This document shows, piece after piece, positions 1-11,200 of a DNA stretch of 64,000 nucleotides. A program made the translations under genes and the position numbers. The stretch spans positions 2,914,001 through 2,978,000 of the forward strand of contig OY725505.1 in assembly GCA_963281255.1 (NCBI GenBank). The letters run 5' to 3'. Position 1 is the stretch's first letter. Each line of letters begins with the position of its first letter. A model generated the notes under the pieces. That model was given only the letters and a program-made list of their open reading frames with translations. It had not been told where the DNA came from and did no database searches. Source of the DNA: Aphrocallistes beatrix. Its lineage: Eukaryota > Porifera > Hexactinellida > Sceptrulophora > Aphrocallistidae.

Positions 1-944
1 AATTGAATGAGAGATTATTTATTGCATAACAAAAGCTGAACATATTGAGACACATACTTGAAGAAAATGTTACCAGAATAAGAGAGCGCCATATGTCAGC
101 TGTACCGATACAAAAGGCATGAATTAACAGAGAAATTTTATAATGAAAAGGTTATATATTCTATTGTCAAGGTATTAATCTTGAATCTTGACAAATAATA
201 GATTGGGAAACAAAAGAACTTTGTTCCATGTGTTCGAATAGAAGGATTTTCAAGAATGCAAGATTAATATCTGTTCTAAAATTAGGATTCATATTTGAAT
301 TGGTGATAGCGCCAGATAGATCTTCAGCTTTAGATTATTCGAGTGCTGATTCCAACCATTATGCCAGTATCTGTTCTCATAATGTTGTCTCAACACGATG
401 AGAAGAGATAAAGAGGAAACTTAGTATGTGATATTGTGTTACATTGAACGATATGCAAATGCTTCTATAAGAAACTTCCAGTGAAATATATTAATAAAAA
501 TGTTTCCTCCAAAGAGAGGAAGTTGATATGTAGCATACTCGACACAAAACATCAGGTAAATTTTCAAAATATTGAATATAATTTTAGACAAATGTTCACA
601 CATACTATCAAGATTTCAGCGAGATGAAAAGTGTATTGTTGGTAAAAATTTGCATTAATTTATTCAGTTCTAGCCCGAAATCATCTGCAAGTTTAAGACG
701 TTTTATTCAAATAATAAGAAATGGACTTATCAGTTCAACGCACTTTCGCCAGTCATCCCTGTGTTAGCTAGAACATGCAAAAGTTATTATCTTATACCGA
801 ATCGATCCAAGATTATTTGACGCCAAGGGATTAGGAAAATCATCAATTATTTCGGCTATGTCTATGAATATCACATAAGCCATGTGAAAATCGCGAATTT
901 GGAGAGGTTTATGAAATTGTGAAGTTCGTTTAGGGAAATTACAG
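1..944. other. No recognisable gene at left edge
   Basis: AT-rich sequence with no exon I can defend and no clear repeat. Earlier exons of the gene at 945-5555 probably lie here or left of the window, because that gene has no start codon in view. Confidence 0.5.
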
Positions 945-3900
945 AGACCGAATTCTTATACTCCTGAGCAGAGAAACTTACTCTTGAAGTATTTCGACGA
1001 TTACAAAATGAACTCGACGCACAGGAAAAATATGCAATTGATTGAGCAGTGTGCACAAGAACTCATCATCCCAGTGCCCAAAGTGAAGGTAAGTTCACTC
1101 CGCTCTTTTTTCTATATTCATAAGTATTATATTTGAATACAGTCGACTCCGCTTAATAGGACCACATCGGTCAGAGGACACTTTGCCCCGATTAAGCGGA
1201 GAACCCTATTAACCGAAAATATTTTGTAGCAGCTTATATGTGTGAGAGCTATTCCGGTTCTGCCAAAAGTGGCCCGATTAAACAGTGACTCTATTAAGCG
1301 GAGTTGACTGTAATACATTCCACACATACTTTTTCAACTTTTCCTAAACGTCTGTTCAATCGCATACATTTGCACATCTGTGGAATGTAGTTAGCTCATA
1401 TGACATGACAAAAAAAACTAATTACTCTAAGAAAAAGGAAATATTTTAATTTTGAATATTTTAGAATTGGATTGGAGCAGAGGCTGTTAGGAGGAAAAAG
1501 AAACTTGGACTTCTACCCAAGGCAAAGATTTATCAAACAAACATGCATCCAACTCAACTCAACAACGTATGTTCTCCGAAAATAGACAATTAATCTCAAC
1601 CTTTGTTAGTTTTAAACTTCCTATATAATCGGTACAAGATACCATAGTTCTATTCTAGAAGAGTGAATTCGATTGGTTGTGGGTTATATTTACATATTTT
1701 ATAGGCTTCATTTGGTGGTTTTGGGCGATTTGAATTTTGCATTAATTCAATAGAATTCATTGTATGCCTTAAAATTATTCAACTTTACTGGAACTGTGCA
1801 AATATATTAATAATTTAATTCGTAATAGATTGCGTTGACACCTAACAAGACAGTCAGGCGACAAAGATCCACTCCTGTCCCTAAACCCGTGACAACTCCT
1901 ACTGGGTACCAGCTAGTCTATGCAACCACACCTGACAAAGTTATGGCAGAAGCTAATGGAAACGGTAAGCATATTGATATTCACAAATACAAACCACTAT
2001 ACATGATGGTGATAGGTGGCATACGACCCCCCATGGTGATAAAAAATAGCTTTCGGATGCAATAAGTCCCTAGAAATATAATATATGGGTAATTCGACGT
2101 AGAACACGAATTTTATACCAGAAATGCAGTAAATGGCATAGTTGAATGAATGAATTCTCCTTGACCAAAATACCAATTTTATTACTATTATGATGGGAAA
2201 ATTTGAAGTTCATGCATCCACAGCCAAAAAAGGTTGAAATTTTAAATGAATATTTAGGTTTAAATAGTTTAATTTTATGGCTTCCCAATTGAAAATGGCT
2301 TAAACCGGAAACGACGCAACACATTCCTGTGGCGAGCGTGGGTTATTAATTAAACTCGAATCGACTCGAACTTGAATATATGCAAATGCATGTAATAATA
2401 AATTAGGAATAAATGCCAAGGAATTTCCAAAAATTAAAACATGCATTCCTGAAACAAACAAATACGAAAATCCTTACCGATGATCCCTGGATGGATAGTT
2501 GTGTCTAAGTAATCCCAAATAAATAAATTCCATCAGTCCATTCATATCACCAGGCATTTAGTGTTACATTTTGAAATGATACCTATTCAATCTAGATTTC
2601 GCGAAATATGCAATGAAACAATTCTCCACGGCGGAAATAAAACCGATGACTACACCCGTATTTGCTAAGGCAACTCACGGAGTCAACCCAGCCATCGGAC
2701 AATTCGAGATGGGATTAGAAGACTCGAATTGCCTTCCAAATGCACCGACAGTCATAAAGCAAACTCAACGATTGGTCAACTACAGGCTTGATATCGATGA
2801 TCCTCAGCAAATGCTTACGGCCATACAAGAATTGGTGAGTTGTGTTCTAAACCAATAAATATTTTCTAAATCAATTAACGTTTTATAAATCAATTAATGT
2901 TTTATAAATCAATAAAAGTAAGTTTCTAATGGATCTTGAGGGCTAGACGAATGCTGGTATTTGATCGGACTATTTCGTTAAATCCGATGCAGCTGGAAAA
3001 AATGACTCTATCCAGTTTTAAAATCTTAAAAAGTTTCCTAATAACTTCATAAACTCAACTCACGCATAACAAAAGGATCGAATATAAATCATGGATGTGT
3101 ACATGTGATTATTCACCATAGAGCATCACTGTGGTAGCATATAGATACTAAGTGAAAGACATGCAACGATATTACTAGCAACATATATCCATATTTAAAA
3201 TCTAACAGAACTCCGTTAACGTGATAAGAGCTAAATATGGAACTTTCTTGTAGGAAGTTAACACTGACTTAATAAAACTAGCCTCGAAGAAAATGCTCTG
3301 AGAGCAAGAAACGGCTATATCTCGTAATACATTTAAAAATAAAATAAATTATAATCCTTTCCAGAAAAGGGATAGTTACTTTCGCGAAAACGAATTCTAG
3401 GTAATTCTCAGTTAACTAATAATCGAGATATTGTCTCTTTGACCAAAGTAGATTTTTGGATATTGCAACCAGGTGTTATGCAAAAATAGTACACAGTTAA
3501 CCAAAGCGAATACAAATCATCAGAGATTCAAAAAGAACTTCAATTCTGTAAATAAGCAAAATTTGCAACTCTCGGTACCATGATGTGAGAGCGCTCAAAT
3601 TGTACGTTAGAGAACTATTCTATTGAGAATAAATGCAACATTTTCACATCTGTAGTTACCACAGAACAAAGTGACCATTGCTATCCAGATTAAAAACGCC
3701 AGCTAGTTTAATGTTAAATTATTTTAATTAGAAAAGTGGGATGTTTACATAAAGACATGGTTTATTAATCATATGATGAATGGTGTTGAATTGTAATTAT
3801 TTGAATTTAAATGAGTTGAGTTACTAACTGAATATATCAATTCCTTTTGTTGTGTGTGTGCTGTGTACATGAATGGAATGTTTGAATTCGAAATTTCGAA

Positions 3901-5555
3901 AATTAATGAGGGGTGTAAAAAAAGAATGGATCATGGTGTTACTTTTCAGAAAGGTTATTTTGTCTGAGATTTTCAGATGTTTTGACTGACGTTGTTTGCA
4001 TCATAAATTTCTTGGCCAAATTTGGCACAGTTGTTTTTCAAACTGTGTAAGATTGAATTAATTTCAAATCATAATTACACGACAAAACACAACAAATGAT
4101 GATGAAAACATCTCCAGTCATTTTCGTAAAATGCTACCAAAAACACTTTATGAATAATCCAGTTTCCTTTGCCAAAAAATTTAACATTGACTCTAATGAT
4201 ATGTACGTCTATTTTTTTAGTATCAATATTTGGAGCACCAAGGTTTCGAAGGGTATGGAGTGCTGGTAAACACGAAACAGATTCAGACGCATCTTGTCTC
4301 CACGCATAAGGGACTGTCCTATCACCAGAGCCAAGTGAGAAGTGGAAAGCCTCTCGAAAATCCATTCATGGGCTACATCTTTTCAGATAACGGTAAGAAT
4401 AGTATTATAATTTGTACTCTCAGAACCCATATTATTTCGAGGAAAAAAGTAATGTAATTTTCGAAAACTTTGAATTCCCTCGAATAGGCAGGATTCAAAA
4501 ATTAAAATTCGGATTTCAAACAAAGAATTTGGAAGTCAAATTCATAATTCGAACAATTGGAATACTTATCAGCGAAAATGGAGGAATCAAATAGATAAAT
4601 CGATAATAAATTTGAATTGAATTCAGGTGAATAATTTTGTAGGATTGAAACAAATGTTCTCTCAACATTGTACAACTTCAATACACTATAAGGCTTGAGT
4701 AGCTTGTATTGAGTGGAGAGATTAATTCCCCATTTGAATGCAGTGTAAAAATTGTTCTTAGCAATGAAGTTCTGTAAATGATAATGCTTTTATAAATAAA
4801 TTATAGCTATAATGCTGTGTTATTTGTTTCTATAGAAAACTCTGAGAAGCAACCAACTCCAGCTGCTTCACCTGACAACTGTGTTGAGAATGGAATGAGA
4901 AGAAAAGTTGAAATTGAGTTCGCACTGAAATACAGTGAGTTGAAGTTTACGGTAAAAATTGAGAGATTTTCGAGCGAAGATATTAACTAAGAGCTGTGCC
5001 GTTGAATGCCAGCGATTTTAAGACAACATTTCGTGATTAGAGTAAATTACACATATTTTCCCAGAATTTCGCAATAATTTGGTTTAAAAAGTGTTATGAT
5101 TATATTTTAATATTCTCCTTCGAGTCTCTTATTTAAATTGTATTGTGTTTGGACTGGTGCAATCATTGAGTGAACTAACCATGAGTGATAAATAAAAGAT
5201 TTTGTATTGAAAAGTAGCTATATTCTATCCACTGTAATTATACACATCTCTCTTTCTAGAAAACTGCACAGGCAAGACAGATATTCCTTACGATAGCCCT
5301 TCTGAATTGGATGTCATCATAGCAGGAATGCCTCCCAATGTTCCTTTCCAAGCGCCCAATCACTACACGCGACAACAACTCGAGTCGCTCGTAGCCGCAT
5401 TACCGCACATTTTGTTCTACAAATGCAAGCCAGACCTTGAAGATGATTCACCTGTCAAATCCGAGATGACAGACGGAATGTGCTCTGTAAATCTAATCCC
5501 TGCCCTGCTACCCAATCTCTCCAACGGACACATAATCCAACCCATATTCCAGTAA
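945..5555 (+). CDS. Homeodomain-like protein, 3' part of gene (7 exons)
   Basis: Seven exons join without a frame break: 945-1088, 1465-1566, 1829-1964, 2596-2834, 4221-4392, 4836-4934 and 5260-5555, all with GT donors and AG acceptors; 395 residues are visible. Exons 1-2 look like a homeodomain: a helix after SYTPEQRNLLLKYF, a second helix near NMQLIEQCAQEL, then a recognition-helix-like VPKVKNWIGAEAVRRKKK. The tryptophan of helix 3 is present, but the usual Asn at position 51 is Ala and the usual Phe after Trp is Ile, so it is a very divergent member or another helix-turn-helix. The basic segment after it (TVRRQRS) could be nuclear. The remainder (for example GFEGYGVLVNTKQIQTHL and TRQQLESLVAALPHILFYK) matches no family I know. 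The stop is at 5553-5555. DNA binding is an inference. The start codon is not visible. Confidence 0.6.
1140..1310. repeat. Palindromic MITE, family T1
   Basis: Inverted-repeat element beginning CAGTCGACTCCGCTTAATAG and ending in its imperfect complement, flanked by TA on both sides. It lies in an intron of the homeodomain-like gene. The CAGT start and TA duplication resemble Tigger/pogo elements. No coding capacity. Confidence 0.85.
2835..4220. other. Long intron, nothing recognised
   Basis: Intron of the homeodomain-like gene between the exons ending at 2834 and starting at 4221. I see no gene, structured RNA or clear repeat. Confidence 0.5.
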
Positions 5556-6981
5556 AATTTTTAAAATACACAAATATGCATTATCACGTCAATCACTTTA
5601 ACTAATGTGATATAAGAAAACTGCCGCAAGAGAGGATAGGATTGATATTTCATTTGCCTCCACCAAATAACTACATTCTCCATGTAGGATATAATAATAT
5701 TTTAGTCTATTAGCAAGCTGCATATTTTATTCTTTATTTCTTACTATGCCAACTCTATGCAGGTATTGTCTCTCAATGTGTTACATGTCTGGTATTGATA
5801 ATAAGACTGATAATTTTTACTATTTTTTCTTTATAATATGGCGGGGGAAGTCGCATATATACAATATGATGGACATGTTGCAAAGGTGCTCTTCAGAGAA
5901 ATTTGCACAAATAAGAGATTTATCTTAGACAATATTCCGTAGAATCCAAAATAAATTGACTCCTTTAGTCTTCCGTGTTTATCAGCTGATGATGTCAATA
6001 ATTATTCGTCAGAATCTATTTTACAAGATGCTTAAGTATTGCAAGTTCACAGTCTAAGAAAATCCCAGGAATTGTCCTGCAAGGCTAGAACTACAAATAA
6101 TATACGACTATGGATTCAAAGGGAGTTGAATTTGAAGTTTAGTAAGATCACATTATATCCCATAGGAATGACTAGGGCCATTTTAATTAAATGGGCATGC
6201 CTGTAATACACAAGTATCGATAGTTTCAAGCATTTCCATGTCTATCATGCATATTTTCCGATATTTATTTTAACGCAAATTCAGTATCGCTATCGACTTT
6301 ATCTTATGCCTGGTTAATACCAGGCGAAATGCCTTGCATTAGTAAGCTATATGCAAAGTATTAAGAGAGAGCGCTCCTGTTTTGAGGAGTGCACCAAGGG
6401 ATTATCTAGGAGCGCGAGACGCTCCTTTAGGCGTATTGTTTTAAGTGAAAATTTAGATTATTATTCAATTTACCTTATATTCTTATGTTATTTTTCGATT
6501 TGGGCGTATTAAAATGTATGGGTTTGAGACCAGGAGAGTATCTCTGGAGGGCTGTATATTACCCTGGTCCCTGGAGCACACTTCTTTTAATAAAGCTTGT
6601 TTCCACAAATTCCCCTGATATCTAGCACTTTTTCCTACTGAAGTTAAATTTAAATTATAAAGTGAAAGAGGGATATATCACGTTTTAGTATTCTAAACTT
6701 AATAGTATGGGTATATGCTATGCTAATAAATGGCATTACCTAATGCATAGGAATAACTGTACTAAAAGTAATAAACTGATTACATGATATATGCATATGG
6801 CGAGTGGATAGTGGTTGATAATGTTACCAGAGCTAAGAAAATACTAAGAATAAAGACTTGGATTCAGATTAATTAGAAAAAAAGTGTACTAACAAGCACT
6901 AAAAAATTGAAAGTAGATTTGTCGAAGTTAATTTATAAATACTCGAAATATTTGAATTACAAACTTACACGGCTATTAAAG
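5556..6981. other. Intergenic DNA and duplicated 5' region of adaptor gene A
   Basis: No gene. From about 5867 the sequence matches 16348 onward, the 5' region of adaptor gene C. It includes a stretch at 6300-6625 with the self-complementary pairs CCTGGTTAATACCAGG and GAGCGCTCC, and an AATAAA near 6589. Confidence 0.6.
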
Positions 6982-7185
6982 ATGACAACAAAATATAGAA
7001 TTGTTAAGAAGGGATTTGCGAAAGTCATCGAAGAAGAAAGAACTATCGTTTCTGAAGTAGATAAGGACTCTGCCAACGTTGAAAAGAAGGTGAGTTAAAT
7101 GTTTCCAGTAGACTGAATAAGTCCAACAAGAATATGACTGACCAATTTCTCTTACAGCAGTATTGCTCAAAGAGAATTGTCACGC
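5867..7185 (+). repeat. Segmental duplication, copy 1 (partner 16348-17839)
   Basis: A block of about 1.3 kb that recurs, highly similar, at 16348-17839. It carries the upstream region and first coding exon of the adaptor genes A and C. Copy 2 has small insertions near 16690-16920. Beyond 7185 the similarity stops, and the sequence jumps to the 3' end of an adaptor gene. Confidence 0.85.
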
Positions 7186-7441
7186 TGGAGTAAAATCTGA
7201 TTTCCCCAAAGTCAGAAAACTTGTATGAAAATATCAATTCCAAAATGTGAAAATAATTTCAGAGTTTCCAATGCTGACTTTTAATCTAATGGCCTACTAT
7301 TAGTGTATGTAAAAACTACTCCTTAAACAACGGATGCTTCTTTATATGATCATTATAATATGTTGGAACAAATATTTTTTTAACATTTACCAGGATGTAT
7401 GTATATGTTTTGTTAGTAAACTATATTGTAAATCTAAAATC
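6982..7441 (+). pseudogene. Adaptor gene A: body-deleted DOK-like remnant
   Basis: Exon 1 (6982-7089, 36 codons, donor GTGAGT) encodes the same N-terminus as gene C exon 1, with the PH-like IVKKGFAKVIEEERTI. About 100 bases into the intron the sequence switches to a piece of the terminal PTB2 exon (7188-7230, matching the C-terminal LYENI coding segment of genes B and D). From 7261 it matches the last coding bases and 3' flank of gene C (22447-22620). PH, PTB1 and most of PTB2 are missing, so a docking protein cannot be made. At most a very short peptide would result. Confidence 0.8.
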
Positions 7442-8126
7442 GCTTGTTTACTCGAGATATAAATTAGACAAAAGAGAAAGGTTTAAATGAACATATACAG
7501 CCATATCCAATTCGGTCGAGTAGATTTTCCAGGGACGAGCAGACGATGTACGGAAGTTGCAGGCAATTCATGCAATGGCCCAATCTCCTAAATGCGTGCG
7601 TAATAAGAGCTGCACTAGAAAGCAATAAATTGATCACAAATATGAATATGACTACTTGAGTTGGTATTCAGTTATCTGGATAATCATGTAATTTTACCAT
7701 CACTAGATAGTATGCATAACTGGCCACAGCCATATAATTGTAATGGGAGCGCGAAGTTAGTGCTTAAGTTTGCCGCTGTTGGTCATCAAGACCCTACTTA
7801 AATAGGTTCGACCAGGCTTTCATCCAGGCGTACTGGGCGCGCCTAGAGGCGCGTATTTGATCGCATGGATCATAATTAGGCGTATATTTTTTGAGGCTAG
7901 GCGCGTGGCATAAAACATATATAAAAATGAGTCTAGGCGAAGCTGGATGAAATCCTGGGTTCGACTACTGAACGCATTATAATCTCAGAATTAGTTGTAT
8001 CCTCACTCAAAATTCCAAAATTTACTCCAGTAGTTTCCTCCCCATAGAATGCATCCAAACACCGGTTCATAAAATGCCAATATTTGAGACCATTTAATTA
8101 AGCAGTTTTATCCTCAATTTTTAAAG

Positions 8127-8240
8127 ATGACATCTGAACGCAACATAGTTCTCAACATAATTCTCAAGAGGGGATTCGCAAAGATTTTGGAGGAAGAAAG
8201 ATTTTTTATCTCCATCGGAAACATGAAGTTGGGAAGAAAG
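8127..8240 (+). CDS. Gene B exon 1 (start, PH N-terminal strands)
   Basis: 38 codons from ATG at 8127 to donor GTAAAT, phase 0. The start has the same TTTTTAAAGATGAC-like context as gene E exon 1, and the peptide ends GNMKLGRK, nearly as in E. This pairs B with E as a subfamily. Confidence 0.8.
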
Positions 8241-11200
8241 GTAAATTTAGACTAACTCATTTATTATATTTTATAAGGTTAGTATACAGTGCTATATATA
8301 TGTATTATCGTCATGGCCAAAAGACGTAGGCTATCCTATTCCTAACATAACATATGCATTTTGTCTGTATTTATCTGAAAAGGGAGGGAATTACAAATAT
8401 TAATGCAAGGCTCATGCGGGCACTGCGTGTCCGCAGAGTTATCCAGTGGGCTCTTGGGGATGTTAGAGAAACAATACGTCGCTTTCTTGTTTTATACTAA
8501 GTACGCTGGATTGTCATTTGTCTGCAATTATTTTAATGAAATCAGAAAGAAAATTTAGGTTCGTGATAAATATAATTTACTTCGTATTAAATCAACTAAT
8601 CCCCTGAATGTAAGGTCAATTTGAATCCACAAAGTTCACATTACTAAAGATTATTATACTTGAATAATCAACCAATTTCAGTCCAAGTCGTAAACAACAA
8701 TTAAAGTGCGTTATATGTATGATCAATCAATTCGATCATTAAAATAACTTTTAACAGTCAAATTATAGACTCAAAATAACTGTATTCAATCATTTATATG
8801 AAATAGAATCGTGTGAATCGCATTATAAAAGTCTGATAATTGATTGGTTCTCACATAACCAATGAATTTCAATCACAAATAGTCCTTTTGATGTATGCAT
8901 AAGTCACTACTGTTTGATCCGAATGTATTTGCATTATAAAAGAAACGAATTTCATTGGTCAGCACAATTTGTCACCTATCTCGACGAGGTGCGAAGATTT
9001 CGCTTAGATCTTCGAACTTAACCGTAGACTCATTATTATATACCTGTGTGCCAAATTTAACATTTCTAGCACCTCCCAGTTCCTCAATCAATTCTGGACA
9101 AAAAAACCCATTGTGTTTTAATATATAAGATTAGCAGAAATATTCATAAAGAGTTGCGGTATGGTAAAGTTAAAATTTGAATATATGTTTAACTAATAAG
9201 TTTGATCTTTACAGAGTATACCAATCATTTATTACATAGAGCAAATGGGCGATGAAGTATGTAGTGCTAAGCAAGGAGGCAAATGGAATTCCTAGCCTGA
9301 TTATCTACGAGTCACAGTCTGATGTAGAGATCCACCAACCTAAGAGAATAATCCTAATCGGCGAAAATACCGAAGCGAGACAGACTCAGCGGATTGATGG
9401 AGAGAACTTCTGCCTTTTGATCATCAACAATTCTAAAGACTCAGTAATATTTGGTTTTAAATTCTACGGAGAGATAATCGAATGGCAAACAGACATCAAT
9501 GAGGCAGTGAAGGATATCCAGTCAACTCGAGAAAGAAGGAAATTACCTCCAATACCACTACCAGCTCGATCAATCGAGCACGAGAAAAAAGATGACTCCA
9601 GATTTATGGCCTTAGAAGGGTATACTAATTCGGAAATGAATGAATCGAACAAATATGACACTGAAAACAACGAAATCTACGGCGGTTAGTTGGACTGAAT
9701 ACTGATTTAATACAATATTATAGGGAAGGGCACTAACGGACTTTATGGGGGTTGTGTGGAAGCAATTTCCCCCCTACACATTTAACTGTCAAGAAATTCG
9801 GCCCGTCAGAAATATATCGTAAATACGTAGGCGACGCATCTTCAGTATGGGAGGCTGGAGGCATAGGCCAGTGGCGGCGTTAGAGGGGGCGCAGGATTTA
9901 TAGGTTTATATTTACGAAATTTGTGATTTTAGTTCTATGTTATATGAGATTAAGTGAAATTTTGTGAAAGAAACAGGAACAATATATTACTAAAGTCACA
10001 TAACTAAAATTAAAAAAAAAGGTTATGGATACAATCTAAAAAATGTCGGTCGACAGACCGGTAGTGCAGCTCCAGGAAGTGACTCGAAGGAACATGTAAT
10101 ATAAATATCGGATTACATCGTGAATTACTAATCTTACGGTATTTTAAATTTGGAATCTACATATTAAAATACCCTATATTTTCCATTGAGAGCTAGCTTT
10201 TAGCTCTAAATAAGTTTTTTCTAAAAGGTCTGAAAATATGTATATATACATATGTAGGAACTCATAAAATATTCATATTATTACTTTCAAAGTGCAAACA
10301 GACATCAATGAGGCAGTGAAGGATATCCAGTCAACTCGAGAAAGAAGGAAATTACCTCCAATACCACTACCAGCTCGATCAATCGAGCACGAGAAAAAAG
10401 ACGACTCCAGATTTATGGCCTTAGAAGGGTATACTAATTCGGAAATGAATGAATCGAACAAATATGACACTGAAAACAACGAAATCTACGGCGGTTAGTT
10501 GGACTGAATACTGATTTAATACACTACAGTCTGTAACGAAATTATTTAAAATTTTTTCATACTTTACTAGTATATAATACCATAGCATTAAATATAACCT
10601 AATTTAACTAACCATACGTTGTTTTTTGGGTAATCCCAAGTCGTATTTGTCAAAAAATCGAATCAGTATGTAATCTAAGTCCATTCCTAAATTTTGTGAT
10701 ATTAAAATGATTTATTTTGCTAAATTATTAACTACAAGTGCGCTTCGCTTGCTTGCGCAGCGCGGCTGGCGGACACTTTGTGTCCGCCGAAGGCTTCCTC
10801 AAAGTGATGAGTCATCATTTTTGATGATAGCTGCATCATATGTGAGGTATGTTAGTATACAGATTCTATTAAAATTTCAGGCTTCTATCTCCTATAATGG
10901 CTGAGTTACGCTCGAATAACTGTATTGCTTAACTTTTAATAATGTGACAATGACGTCATAATTCCATGATGAGTCGATAATTTCGTCTGAGCTCAGAACT
11001 TAGTGGAGCCATAGCCAAAAGACTCCCACATGCCAAAAATCAGCTTTCTGTGACCGGCAGTTTCTTCAATCAATTCGTTGCATATATAGATATATAGATA
11101 TAGATTAATCGAGTTTTAATAGTAAGGATTTTTGACATGATGTTAGATTTTTCATCATATTTCAGGATATTTTCCTCCGAAATGCAGCAAATTAAGAGAG

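Noticed and set aside
6201..6640. Possible solo LTR (starts TGTAATACACAAG, has AATAAA, duplicated near 16674)
   Set aside because: No target-site duplication or second LTR could be found. The repetition is explained by the larger segmental duplication.
10295..10493. Second PH half-exon as a real coding exon of gene B
   Set aside because: Its left boundary is the duplication junction and not a splice acceptor, and it would encode only the PH C-terminal half.
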